From positions 8,924 to 50,340 of the forward strand of contig NZ_NKXR01000014.1 in assembly GCF_002232035.1 (NCBI RefSeq): a DNA stretch of 41,417 bases. The letters are read 5' to 3'. Shown piece after piece: positions 32,923-41,417 of the stretch. A model generated the notes under the pieces. It was not told the DNA's origin. It saw only the letters and a list, made by a program, of their open reading frames with translations, and did no database searches. A program made the translations under genes and the position numbers. This DNA comes from Collinsella sp. TF06-26 (GTDB taxonomy: Bacteria > Actinomycetota > Coriobacteriia > Coriobacteriales > Coriobacteriaceae). Position 1 is the stretch's first letter, and each line of letters starts with the position of its first letter.

Positions 32923-33681
32923 ATGCTGATTGAGACCCTTTCGGTCTTTCCCGAGATGTTTGAGCCCGTCATGTCCACATCGATTTTGGGCCGCGCCCGC
33001 AAGGCCGGCCTTTTTGATTTTAAGGCGTATAACCTGCGCGACTGGACGCACGACCGCCATCGTACCGTCGACGACGAGCCGTACGGCGGCGGGCAGGGCA
33101 TGCTCATGAAGGTCGAGCCTATCGCCGAGGCCATCGAGGCCATTAGCGCGGAGGGCCCCAAGCCGACGGTGGTGTTCTTCACCCCGTGCGGCGAGCCTTT
33201 TACGCAGCATGTGGCCGAGCGCCTGCTCAAAAGCGAGCGCCTGCTGTTTGTGTGCAGCCGTTACGAAGGTGTCGACGAGCGTGCCTATGCGTATGCCGAC
33301 GAGCGCCTGTCGATCGGCGATTACGTGCTCACGGGCGGCGAGCTTCCCGCTATGGTCGTTGCCGATGCCGTCGTACGCCTGATCCCCGGCGCCCTTGGTG
33401 ATGAGATGAGCAACGTCGACGAGTCGTTCTCGACCGCCGAGGACGGAGGCCTGCTCGAGTACGCGCAGTACACCCGTCCCGCCGAGTTCAACGGCGAGGG
33501 CGTGCCTCCGGTGCTTGTGAGCGGCGATCACGCCAAGGTCGATGCCTGGCGTCGCAAGAACGCCATCGAGCGCACCTGCCGCTGGCGTCCGGACTTGATC
33601 GAGACGGCGCGGCTCACGCCCGAGGAGCGCGCTTACGCGCAGGTGATCCTTGACGCTTCGTATTCGCAGAGCGAGGAGTGA
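32923..33681 (+). CDS. trmD: tRNA (guanine-N1)-methyltransferase TrmD
   Basis: A 252-residue SAM-dependent enzyme that methylates G37 of tRNA to prevent frameshifting. The trefoil-knot core has the conserved CSRYEGVDER, LSIGDYVLTGGELPAM and the DDEPYGGGQGM loop. The length is typical. The AGGGAGGA site lies six bases before the ATG. In many bacteria rplS follows; here lepB does. Confidence 0.97.
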   Translation: MLIETLSVFPEMFEPVMSTSILGRARKAGLFDFKAYNLRDWTHDRHRTVDDEPYGGGQGMLMKVEPIAEAIEAISAEGPKPTVVFFTPCGEPFTQHVAERLLKSERLLFVCSRYEGVDERAYAYADERLSIGDYVLTGGELPAMVVADAVVRLIPGALGDEMSNVDESFSTAEDGGLLEYAQYTRPAEFNGEGVPPVLVSGDHAKVDAWRRKNAIERTCRWRPDLIETARLTPEERAYAQVILDASYSQSEE

Positions 33682-33683
33682 GT

Positions 33684-34247
33684 ATGGTTCCTACGCAACA
33701 TTCCGCGTTGAGGGGCGCTTTTGAGTGGATCGCGGTCATCGCGATCGCACTGGTCGCCACCTTCTTGATTCGCTCGTTTGTGGTCGAGCCCTTTGTAGTG
33801 CCCACCGGTTCCATGGAGGACACGATCGAGATCGGCGATCAGATTCTGGCGCAGAAGGTGACGCTCGAACTCGGACAGCCCGTCAAACAGGGCGATATCG
33901 TGGTGTTTCACAACCCCGATGCCACATCCGAGCATGACGTGCTGGTAAAGCGCGTCATCGCCACGGCCGGCCAGACGGTCGACCTTCAGGACGGCAAGGT
34001 CGTCGTTGACGGCCAGGCGCTCGACGAGGACTATACGACGGGCATGAGCTGGCCGCTTTCGGTCCAAGCGCCTGGCGCCCAGGTGAGTTATCCCTACACC
34101 GTTCCCGACGGGTGCGTGTGGGTGATGGGCGACAACCGCGAAAACTCTGCCGACTCGCGCTACTTTGGTCCCGTCGATCGCTCTGATTTGATCGCTGTGG
34201 CGCTTGTGCGCTACTGGCCGCTCAACCGCATCGGCGCTATCGACTAA
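33684..34247 (+). CDS. lepB: Signal peptidase I
   Basis: A 187-residue membrane protease that removes signal peptides. One N-terminal membrane segment (about 14-30) precedes the catalytic Ser43 in PTGSMEDTI and Lys89 in VKRVIATAG. The later boxes MGDNRENSADSRYFGPV are intact. The ATG at 33684 has GAGGAG five bases upstream; a GTG at 33678 overlapping the trmD stop is also possible. Confidence 0.95.
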   Translation: MVPTQHSALRGAFEWIAVIAIALVATFLIRSFVVEPFVVPTGSMEDTIEIGDQILAQKVTLELGQPVKQGDIVVFHNPDATSEHDVLVKRVIATAGQTVDLQDGKVVVDGQALDEDYTTGMSWPLSVQAPGAQVSYPYTVPDGCVWVMGDNRENSADSRYFGPVDRSDLIAVALVRYWPLNRIGAID

Positions 34248-34306
34248 AAACCGCTATAGTACAGTACCTAACCGTGTAATCGTTTCGACGAGGGGATATT
34301 AGAGGC

Positions 34307-35218
34307 ATGAACGCTTCATCGCTTTCCTTCCAAGACATCATCCTGCGCCTCCAGCAGTACTGGGGCGAGCAGGGCTGCGTCATTATGCAGCCCTATGACT
34401 CCGAGGTCGGTGCCGGTACCTTCCATACCGCGACCACGCTGCGCTCGCTCGGTCCCGCCGAGTGGCGCACCTGCTATGCGCAGCCTTGCCGCCGTCCCGC
34501 CGACGGCCGCTACGGCGAGAACCCTAACCGCATGCAGCACTACTATCAGTTCCAGGTGCTCATCAAGCCGTCGCCGGTCAACGCCCAGGAGCTCTACCTG
34601 GGTTCGCTGGCCGCCATTGGCCTGGACCCCAACGACCATGACGTCCGCTTTGTCGAGGACGACTGGGAGAGCCCGACCCTGGGCGCCTGGGGCCTTGGCT
34701 GGGAGGTCTGGCTCAACGGCATGGAGGTCACGCAGTTTACGTACTTCCAGCAGGTGGGCGGTATCGAGGTCGACCCCGTGCCCGTCGAGATTACCTATGG
34801 CCTGGAGCGTATCGCCATGTACGCCCAGGGCGTCAACTCGGTCTACGATCTGGTGTGGAGCTACCTGCCCGATGGCACGCCCATGACCTACGGCGACGTG
34901 TTCCTCGAGAACGAGCGCGAGTTCAGTGCCTATAACTTTGAGGTCGCCAACGTCGAGATGATGCGTCAGAAGTTTGACGACTACGAGGCCGAGTGCCATT
35001 CCTGCCTGGAGCGCAAACTGCCGCTGCCGGCGTACGACTGCGTCATGAAGTGCAGCCATGCCTTCAACCTGCTCGATGCCCGTGGCGCCCTGTCCGCGGT
35101 CGAGCGTGCCAACTACATCCTGCGCGTCCGCGCCGTCGCCAAGGCGTGCTGCGAGGCCTACATGGCCGAGGTCGCCGGAGTCAACGAGAATGCCGACCAG
35201 GAAGGCGAGGTGGCGTAA
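34307..35218 (+). CDS. glyQ: Glycyl-tRNA synthetase alpha subunit
   Basis: A 303-residue class II catalytic subunit of the bacterial alpha2-beta2 enzyme. The family start [26 protein letters not shown] is seen, with [28 protein letters not shown] and [11 protein letters not shown]. The ribosome site lies within GAGGGGATATTAGAGGC. The 59-bp gap upstream is too short for a T-box riboswitch. The beta-subunit gene follows after three bases. Confidence 0.97.
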   Translation: MNASSLSFQDIILRLQQYWGEQGCVIMQPYDSEVGAGTFHTATTLRSLGPAEWRTCYAQPCRRPADGRYGENPNRMQHYYQFQVLIKPSPVNAQELYLGSLAAIGLDPNDHDVRFVEDDWESPTLGAWGLGWEVWLNGMEVTQFTYFQQVGGIEVDPVPVEITYGLERIAMYAQGVNSVYDLVWSYLPDGTPMTYGDVFLENEREFSAYNFEVANVEMMRQKFDDYEAECHSCLERKLPLPAYDCVMKCSHAFNLLDARGALSAVERANYILRVRAVAKACCEAYMAEVAGVNENADQEGEVA

Positions 35219-35221
35219 GCC

Positions 35222-37318
35222 ATGGCAGACGCTAAGGATTTCCTGTTTGAGATCGGTACGGAGGAAATGCCCTCCGCACCGCTGAACAATGCTGTCAAGC
35301 AGCTTGGCACCATGATCGCCAAGGGCCTCGACGAGGCCGGTCTGGCCCATGGCGAGGTCCGCGTGATCTCGAGTCCGCGTCGTCTGGCTGCGCTCGTGGC
35401 CAACGTCGCCACTGCGACCGATGAGGTTCACGAGGTCAAGCGCGGCCCCGCGGCAAACATTGCCTTTGATGCCGACGGCAACGCCACCAAGGCCGCCCAG
35501 GGCTTCGCCCGCAAGTGCGGTGTGGCTGCCGAGGACCTGGTCCGTCGTGAGGATACCGACGGTCGCGAGTATGTCTTTGCCGAGAAGAACATTCCCTCCG
35601 CACCGGCAACCCCGATCCTGACGGCCCTGTGCGAGAAGACCATTGCCGGCCTGCAGTGGCCCAACTACCGCTCCCAGCGCTGGGGCCACGAGCACGCGAC
35701 GTTCGTGCGTCCGGTCCGCTGGATTTGCTGCCTTCTGGGCGAGGATGTTGTGCCCGTGTCGTTTGCCGACGTGACGAGCGGCAACACCACGCGCGGCCAT
35801 CGCGTGCTCGGCCCCGGTGACCACGTTGTCGCCAGCCCCGCCGCCTACGAGCAGGTACTCGAGGACGCCGGCGTGCTTTCTGCTGAGCGCCGTCGCGAGG
35901 CGATTCTCGCTGGTATCGCCGAGGTCGAGGCTGCCCGTCCCGGCTGCCATGTCGATACGCCCAAGAAGGTCTTTGAGGAGGTCATCAACCTTTGCGAGTG
36001 GCCGACGGTGCTCGTCGGTACCTTCGACGAGGAGTTCCTCAAGGTCCCGCACGAGATCATCTGCGAGTCCATGCTCACCAACCAGCGCTACTTCCCGATC
36101 TATGACGGCGAGGGCAAGCTCACGCGTGAGTTCGTGGTCGTCTCCAACAGCAAGCCCGAGAATGCCGAGCGCGTGATCGACGGCAACGAGCGCGTCGTGC
36201 GCGCCCGTCTGGACGACGCTAAGTTCTTCTACGAGGAGGACCTGAAGATCTCCCTCGACGAGTTCCGCGAGCGCCTGGCCAAGGTTGCCTTCCAGGAGAA
36301 GCTCGGCAGCGTGCTCGCCAAGTCCGAGCGCATCGAGCAGCTCGCGCTCGCTATTGCCCGCGAGGCTCATCTGGGCGCCCATCTTGCCGCCGACGCCGCT
36401 CGCGCCGCGCACCTGTGCAAGGCCGACCTGGTGTCCAACGCCGTCGTCGAGTTCACGAGCCAGCAGGGCGTGATGGGCGGTTACTACGCCACCGCGATGG
36501 GGGAGAACGACGAGGTCGCCCACGCCATTCGCGATCATTATCGTCCCCGCTTTGCCGGTGACGAGCTGCCCGAGGGCACCGCTGGCTGCATCGTGGCCTG
36601 CGCCGACAAGCTCGATACCATCGCCGGTATCTTTGCCATCGGCGAGCCCCCGACCGGCTCCTCCGACCCCTACGCGCTGCGTCGTGCCGCTATCGGCATC
36701 ATCAACATCCTGCGCGACCGTCTGCCGATCGACCCCACGTCGCTCATCGACTTTGCCCTCGAACTCTACAGTGAGCAGGGCATTGAGTTCGACGCCGCCG
36801 AGGTCGCCCAGCAGGTTCGCGACTTCTTCCACGGCCGCCTGGTGAGCATGGCCCGCGACGAAAAGATCCCGGCCGATACCGTCGCCGCCGTCTCCGCGGT
36901 GCACATCATCGCCCCGTCCGTCTTCTTCGCCCGCTGCGCCGCCCTCGACGAGGCCCGCAAGAACGACGCTGAGACGTTCGACAACCTGGCGACCGCCTAT
37001 GCCCGCGCCGCGCATATCTCCAAGCCCGAGCTGGGTGCGGAGTATGACCGCAGCCTGATGGGCGAGGCCGAGCTCGCGCTCGCCGACGCCTCCGAGGCCG
37101 CTCAGACCGCTGTCGATGCCGCCCTTGCTGCCGAGGACTACCCGGCCGCATTTGCCGCCCTCGCCGCCCTGCGCGCGCCCATCGACCGTTTCTTCGATGA
37201 GGTCATGGTCATGGACAAGGACGAGCAGCTTCGCGATAATCGCCTTAAGCTGCTCAACCGCTTCGAGGCCGTTTTCTCCGGCATCGCCAACATCGGTGAG
37301 CTTGCCCGCAAAAAGTAA
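35222..37318 (+). CDS. glyS: Glycyl-tRNA synthetase beta subunit
   Basis: A 698-residue subunit that recognises tRNA and completes the tetrameric synthetase. The start FLFEIGTEEMPSAPL, the central PVRWICCLLG and LTNQRYFPIYD segments, HD-like features and the C-terminal anticodon-binding DALR-type helices (FFDEVMVMDKDEQLRDNRLKLLN) are all family features. The length is normal. It is co-transcribed with glyQ. A very long reverse-strand open frame overlaps it, but only as a GC-codon shadow. Confidence 0.97.
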   Translation: MADAKDFLFEIGTEEMPSAPLNNAVKQLGTMIAKGLDEAGLAHGEVRVISSPRRLAALVANVATATDEVHEVKRGPAANIAFDADGNATKAAQGFARKCGVAAEDLVRREDTDGREYVFAEKNIPSAPATPILTALCEKTIAGLQWPNYRSQRWGHEHATFVRPVRWICCLLGEDVVPVSFADVTSGNTTRGHRVLGPGDHVVASPAAYEQVLEDAGVLSAERRREAILAGIAEVEAARPGCHVDTPKKVFEEVINLCEWPTVLVGTFDEEFLKVPHEIICESMLTNQRYFPIYDGEGKLTREFVVVSNSKPENAERVIDGNERVVRARLDDAKFFYEEDLKISLDEFRERLAKVAFQEKLGSVLAKSERIEQLALAIAREAHLGAHLAADAARAAHLCKADLVSNAVVEFTSQQGVMGGYYATAMGENDEVAHAIRDHYRPRFAGDELPEGTAGCIVACADKLDTIAGIFAIGEPPTGSSDPYALRRAAIGIINILRDRLPIDPTSLIDFALELYSEQGIEFDAAEVAQQVRDFFHGRLVSMARDEKIPADTVAAVSAVHIIAPSVFFARCAALDEARKNDAETFDNLATAYARAAHISKPELGAEYDRSLMGEAELALADASEAAQTAVDAALAAEDYPAAFAALAALRAPIDRFFDEVMVMDKDEQLRDNRLKLLNRFEAVFSGIANIGELARKK

Positions 37319-37352
37319 GCCAGCCTTCGCATAAGCGCAAAAGGAGCCCCGC

Positions 37353-38228
37353 ATGGATTGCCCGGTCACCGCTCGTCCCACCGTTATCGTTATCTCCGAC
37401 TCGCTCGGTGATACCGCTTGTGAGGTGGTGCTTGCGGCGTCCGGGCAATTTGATGAAGGGGCTTTTCGCGTTTTGCGTCTGCCTAAGGTGACCTCTGTGG
37501 AGCAGGTCAAGTCATTTGTGGGGCCGCGCGTCGATGCGGACCATCGCGATATCGCCGTGTTCCACACCATTGTCGATCCGGCGCTTCGCGCCCGCGTGCT
37601 CGATTACCTGGGTATGCTGCATATCCGTTCGGTCGACCTGATCGGCCCGACGCTTGCCGTGCTGTCGTCGCTCATCGGTGTGCCGCCCAAGGGCGTTGCG
37701 GGCGTGATTCACAAGACCGATGACCGCTATTTCCATCGTATCGAGGCCATGGAGTATTTCGTTGAGCACGATGACGGTCGTGGTTGCGACGATCTGTCGG
37801 GTGCCGATATCGTGCTGCTGGGTGTGTCGCGTACATCCAAGACGCCGCTGTCGATGTATTTAGCCTATCAGGGCTACAAGGTCGCCAATGTCCCGTTGGC
37901 GCATGGCATGGAGCCGCCCAAGTCGATTTACGAGGTCGACCCGATGCGCCTGTTCGGCCTGATTTCGACCGTCGATGTGATTTCCGAAATTCGCGATAGC
38001 CGCTTGGGCGATGACTACGCCCGTGCCGTTGCCGGCTCCTATGCCGAGCCCGAGAGCGTGCGTAGTGAGCTTGCGGAAGCCCGCGCGCTCATGAAGCGCT
38101 TAGGCTGCTTTGTAGTGCGTACCGACGGCAAAGCCATCGAGGAAAGCGCTGCCGAGATCATTGCTCACCTCGAAGAGATTCAAGAGGCAAGAGCCCGCCG
38201 TGCCGCCCGCCGAGCCCAGCAAAGCTAG
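37353..38228 (+). CDS. Pyruvate phosphate dikinase regulatory protein (DUF299)
   Basis: A 291-residue bifunctional kinase/pyrophosphorylase that inactivates and reactivates PPDK (or PEP synthase) by phosphorylating the Thr beside its catalytic His. The family start VIVISDSLGDTACEV, the HKTDDRYFHRIEAMEYFVEHDDG segment and the P-loop GVSRTSKTPLSMYLA (near 153-167) are visible. Its neighbour is ppdK and not ppsA, so PPDK is the natural substrate. The C-terminus is a basic helix (ARARRAARRAQQ). AAAGGAG precedes the ATG. Confidence 0.95.
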   Translation: MDCPVTARPTVIVISDSLGDTACEVVLAASGQFDEGAFRVLRLPKVTSVEQVKSFVGPRVDADHRDIAVFHTIVDPALRARVLDYLGMLHIRSVDLIGPTLAVLSSLIGVPPKGVAGVIHKTDDRYFHRIEAMEYFVEHDDGRGCDDLSGADIVLLGVSRTSKTPLSMYLAYQGYKVANVPLAHGMEPPKSIYEVDPMRLFGLISTVDVISEIRDSRLGDDYARAVAGSYAEPESVRSELAEARALMKRLGCFVVRTDGKAIEESAAEIIAHLEEIQEARARRAARRAQQS

Positions 38229-38290
38229 CTTATTGGGGTAGCTAAAAATGCCCGTCTCTAAAAGACTACCTAAAAATAATGCACGATATT

Positions 38291-38475
38291 GGTAAAGCGA
38301 TTTAGCAAAAACATCGCATCCTACCTGCATTTCCCTTGTAGTGGTATCTTCATAAGGTAACCACCTTTACCTACCGTTTACCGCCGGTTTTAGCACGTTT
38401 ACCAAACCGCGCACCCTCTGCTCAAGCCTGTCCAAAACCCGCCGTATAGTTCCCTCACGGCCCGCATCCGGCGGG
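38291..38475 (+). promoter_or_regulatory. ppdK control region with phased TTTACC repeats
   Basis: Three TTTACC hexamers at 38366, 38377 and 38398 are spaced by 11 and 21 bases, that is one and two helical turns, on one face of DNA. A GGTAAA (inverse) lies at 38291 and a GGTAACC at 38356. A -10 element TATAGT (38445-38450) without a good -35 suggests an activator-dependent promoter. The start near 38457 would be followed by a short hairpin (CCCGC-ATCCG-GCGGG, 38461-38475). The rest of the 297-bp gap is AT-richer with nothing else clear. Confidence 0.5.
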
Positions 38476-38525
38476 TCGATTCGTTACCACGGTCGTGCGC
38501 GTAAGCGCATGGAAGGGGAAGTATC

Positions 38526-41276
38526 GTGAGCGATTGCAAGAGGGTTTACCGTTTTGGAACCGACGCCCAGGGCACCTGTGTCACTGAGGGCGACAAATCC
38601 ATGAACTTCGTGCTTGGCGGCAAGGGCGCTAACCTTGCCGAGATGAGCCGCATAGGCCTGCCGGTTCCCGGTGGCTTTACCATTACCTGCCAGACCTGCG
38701 TCGAGTACTCCGGTGCCGGCAACGTGTGGCCCGAGGGCGCACTCGACGAGATCGTTGCCGCCGAGGCCGACCTCGAGGCGCGCTGCGGCAAGAAGCTCGG
38801 TGACGCCTCCGACCCACTGCTCGTGTCGGTTCGCTCGGGCGCTCCGTTCTCCATGCCCGGTATGATGGACACGGTCCTCAACCTGGGCCTCAATGACGAT
38901 TCCGTCCAGGGCCTTATCGCCCAGACGCAAAACCCGCGTTTTGCCTGGGATAGCTACCGCCGCTTTATCCAGATGTTCTCCAACGTCGTTATGGGCGTCG
39001 ACGCCGACCTGTTCGAGAACGCTCTGACCCAGGCACGCCTGGTCGCCGGCGTTCGCGTCGATTCCGAGCTTTCGGCCGAGGACCTGCAGGAGCTCGTCGA
39101 GACCTTCAAGGGCATCTTCTCCGAGAACGTTGATGCCGCCCTGTACCCCGAGCTCGAGGTCGCCGACGGCAAGCCTGTCTTCCCGCACGACCCGGAGCTC
39201 CAGTTGCGCCTTGCCATCCAGGCCGTCTTTGGCAGCTGGATGAATGAGCGCGCCTGCATCTACCGCAAGCAGCATGGCATTTCCGACGAGCTCGGCACCG
39301 CCGTCAACGTCCAGGCCATGGCCTTTGGCAACAAGGGCGAAACTTCCGCGACCGGCGTCGCCTTTACGCGCAACCCGGCCGACGGCACCAAGGAGTTCTA
39401 CGGCGACTTCTTGGTCAACGCCCAGGGCGAGGACGTCGTCGCCGGCATCCGCAACACCGAGCCCATCGCCGACCTCAAGACTACCCCGGGCCTCGAGTCC
39501 GCAGGCGAGGAGCTCGAGCGCGTGTTCCTGACGCTCGAGGATCATTACCGCGACATGTGCGATATCGAGTTCACCATCGAGCAGGGCAAGCTCTGGATGC
39601 TCCAGACCCGCGTGGGCAAGCGTACCGCCACCGCCGCCCTGCGTATCGCCATCGAGATGGTCGAGGAGGGCCTGATCACCCGCGAGGAGGCCGTGAGCCG
39701 CATCGACCCCGCACAGCTTGACCAGCTCCTGCACCCGCAGTTCGACGCCTCCAAGAAGTACGAGGCCCTGGCCAGCGGCCTTAACGCCAGCCCCGGTGCC
39801 GCCGTGGGCGAGGTCGTGTTCTCGAGTGATGACGCCGTCGCGCGTTCCGCCGAGGGCCACAAGGTCATTCTGGTTCGCTGGGAGACCAACCCCGACGACC
39901 TGAAGGGTATGGTTGCCGCCGAGGGCATCCTGACCAGCCACGGTGGCAAGACGAGCCATGCCGCCGTTATCGCCCGCGGTATGGGTACGCCCTGCGTCTG
40001 CGGCGTCGAGCGCTTCCATATCGACGCCGCCGAGAAGGTCGTGCACATCGAGGGCAGTGACCGCGTGCTGCATGAGGGCGATGTCATCTCCATCGACGGC
40101 ACCCAGGGTATCGTCGTCGACGGCGCCGTTGATCTGGTTTCGGCCGAGCTCACCGGCGACCTGGACACCATCCTGTCCTGGGCCGACGAGATCCGTCTGG
40201 ACGAGACCGACGGTCACGCCAACCACGTGCGCGTCAACGCCGACAACCCCGAGGATGCTGCGCTCGCGCTCGAGTTTGGCGCCGAGGCCATCGGTCTGTG
40301 CCGCACCGAGCACATGTTCCTGGGCGACCGCAAGAACATCATCCAGAGCTTTATCCTGTCTGACGAAGAGGCCGTGAAGCAGCAGGCCCTGGCCGATCTG
40401 CTCAAGGTTCAGACCGAGGACTTCCTGGCCATGTTCAAGACCATGTCCGGTCGCGATGTGGTCGTCCGCCTGCTCGATCCGCCGCTGCATGAGTTCCTGG
40501 ATGATCCTCGCGAGCTCGAGGTCGCCATCACCAAGAAGGAAGCCGCTGGCGCCAGCGAGGAAGAGCTTGCCGCCCTGCGTGCCCGCCTGCGTCGTATCGA
40601 CGGCATGGTCGAGTCCAACCCGATGCTCGGTCTGCGTGGTGTGCGCCTTTCCATCGTCTTTGGCGATCTGCCGCTCATGCAGGTTCGCGCCGTCGCCACG
40701 GCTGCTGCTCGCCTTATCAAGGAGGGCGTCGACCCGCGCCCCGAGATCATGGTTCCGCTCGTTTCCATCACGGCAGAGCATGTCCAGACCCGCGAGGTCA
40801 TTGAGCGCGTGATCGCCGAGGTTTCCGCCGAGGAAGGTGTCGAGCTCAACATTCCCGTGGGCACGATGCTCGAGCTGCCGCGCGCCTGTATGGTCGCCGA
40901 CGAGATCGCCCGTCACGCCGATTTCTTCTGCTTTGGCACCAACGACCTCACCCAGACGACCTTTGGCTTCTCGCGCGACGATGCCGAGGCCAAGTTCATT
41001 CCGCTGTACCTGCACAAGAAGATCTTGAAGGAGAATCCCTTCGAGACCATCGACTCGGCGGTGCTGGAGCTCGTGCGCATGGCCGTCGAGAAGGGTCGTG
41101 CCACCAACCCCGGCATGCACTTTGGCGTGTGCGGCGAGCACGGCGGCGACCCCAAGTCGATCAAGGGCCTGTTTAACGTGGCCGACGTGGACTACGTGTC
41201 CTGCTCGCCCTATCGCGTGCCCCTCGCGCGCCTGGCTGCCGCTCAGGCCAAGCTCGAGGCCAAGCGTTCCGCCTAG
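38526..41276 (+). CDS. ppdK: Pyruvate, phosphate dikinase
   Basis: A 916-residue enzyme interconverting pyruvate, ATP and Pi with PEP, AMP and PPi. It works in glycolysis or gluconeogenesis of anaerobes. The order is an ATP-grasp domain (GGKGANLAEMSRIGLPVPGGFTI near the start, SGAPFSMPGMMDTVLNLG), the central phosphohistidine domain with T476-S-H478, and the C-terminal PEP barrel with Cys869 in GVCGEHGGD and CRTEHMF. The GTG start follows GGAAGGGGAAG. T476 is the expected target of the neighbouring regulatory protein. PEP produced here is also a substrate of the aromatic pathway in this window. Confidence 0.97.
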   Translation: MSDCKRVYRFGTDAQGTCVTEGDKSMNFVLGGKGANLAEMSRIGLPVPGGFTITCQTCVEYSGAGNVWPEGALDEIVAAEADLEARCGKKLGDASDPLLVSVRSGAPFSMPGMMDTVLNLGLNDDSVQGLIAQTQNPRFAWDSYRRFIQMFSNVVMGVDADLFENALTQARLVAGVRVDSELSAEDLQELVETFKGIFSENVDAALYPELEVADGKPVFPHDPELQLRLAIQAVFGSWMNERACIYRKQHGISDELGTAVNVQAMAFGNKGETSATGVAFTRNPADGTKEFYGDFLVNAQGEDVVAGIRNTEPIADLKTTPGLESAGEELERVFLTLEDHYRDMCDIEFTIEQGKLWMLQTRVGKRTATAALRIAIEMVEEGLITREEAVSRIDPAQLDQLLHPQFDASKKYEALASGLNASPGAAVGEVVFSSDDAVARSAEGHKVILVRWETNPDDLKGMVAAEGILTSHGGKTSHAAVIARGMGTPCVCGVERFHIDAAEKVVHIEGSDRVLHEGDVISIDGTQGIVVDGAVDLVSAELTGDLDTILSWADEIRLDETDGHANHVRVNADNPEDAALALEFGAEAIGLCRTEHMFLGDRKNIIQSFILSDEEAVKQQALADLLKVQTEDFLAMFKTMSGRDVVVRLLDPPLHEFLDDPRELEVAITKKEAAGASEEELAALRARLRRIDGMVESNPMLGLRGVRLSIVFGDLPLMQVRAVATAAARLIKEGVDPRPEIMVPLVSITAEHVQTREVIERVIAEVSAEEGVELNIPVGTMLELPRACMVADEIARHADFFCFGTNDLTQTTFGFSRDDAEAKFIPLYLHKKILKENPFETIDSAVLELVRMAVEKGRATNPGMHFGVCGEHGGDPKSIKGLFNVADVDYVSCSPYRVPLARLAAAQAKLEAKRSA

Positions 41277-41314
41277 CGTTTAGCGTTTAGACGCCTAGCG
41301 TAGTCCCCCTTCAT

Positions 41315-41344
41315 ACCGCCCGTCTCATTCGTGAGGCGGGCGGT
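41315..41344 (+). terminator. Stem-loop after ppdK
   Basis: A 12-bp stem (ACCGCCCGUCUC with GAGGCGGGCGGU, one U-G pair) encloses the loop ATTCGT, 38 bases after the stop. A T-run does not follow directly (TATCATG), but TTTT occurs 13 bases later. It is the likely terminator of ppdK. The remaining bases to the window end hold nothing I can identify. Confidence 0.65.
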
Positions 41345-41417
41345 TATCATGTGCGGGTTTTGTCTTGGTTGATTTTCAATCTCAGCGCAACAGCCTGAAC
41401 GGCCCCCGCGTTTCCGC

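Noticed and set aside
34248-34306. T-box riboswitch before glyQ
   Set aside because: The gap is only 59 bases and has no T-box or specifier structure.
34316-37570. Minus-strand open frame of 1084 codons antisense to glyQ-glyS
   Set aside because: It is a mirror of two well-recognised genes. Its low-complexity Gly/Val/Leu/Asp composition is typical of GC-codon shadows, and no ribosome site or family match is seen.
38484-41141. Minus-strand open frame of 885 codons antisense to ppdK
   Set aside because: Same codon-shadow effect; ppdK has all catalytic motifs and a good ribosome site.

Overview
The window reads as a chromosomal segment of a high-GC, Gram-positive anaerobe of the class Coriobacteriia, most likely Collinsella. 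This is judged by recall of protein style and gene order, not by a search. Supporting signs are high GC, many TTG/GTG starts with strong AGGAGG-like sites, an AroE-AroK fusion, an MreBCD/PBP2/RodA shape operon, and a pyruvate phosphate dikinase paired with its regulatory protein. Nearly all of the window is core metabolism and housekeeping. There is no rRNA, CRISPR array, prophage or intact insertion sequence.

Region 1 (1-1500, minus strand) is a two-gene module: a DUF4869-like protein and, overlapping by one base, a P-loop ATPase of unknown role. It is less GC-rich than the rest and is the best candidate here for an undescribed system.

Region 2 (1595-10125, minus strand) is a nearly gapless aromatic amino-acid operon, in transcription order: DAHP synthase, tyrA, aroB, aroA, aroC, pheA, aroE-aroK fusion, aroQ. 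It encodes all seven steps to chorismate plus the branch enzymes to prephenate, phenylpyruvate and hydroxyphenylpyruvate. A strong terminator hairpin in the leader suggests attenuation. Two palindromic intergenic elements interrupt the operon: a perfect 34-bp inverted repeat, and an imperfect one with a related GGGAC-type core.

Region 3 (10289-16467, plus strand) holds a tRNA-Arg(CCG) with its own promoter and terminator, an Exp7-like P-type ATPase with a very basic tail, a zinc-ribbon membrane protein, a cyclophilin and a TPR membrane protein.

Region 4 (16528-26133, plus strand) is the elongation operon mreB-mreC-mreD-mrdA-rodA. It continues into a DUF697-like membrane protein and a radical SAM/DUF2344 pair of unknown function.

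Region 5 (26130-30289, plus strand) has rplU-rpmA with a consensus promoter and terminator, then obg-nadD-yqeK-rsfS. A convergent dinB (minus strand) follows.

Region 6 (31672-34247, plus strand) is rpsP-khpA-rimM-trmD-lepB, without the usual rplS. Region 7 (34307-41344) is glyQ-glyS, a PPDK regulatory protein and ppdK. Before ppdK lies a 297-bp intergenic region with helically phased TTTACC repeats, which look like activator sites.
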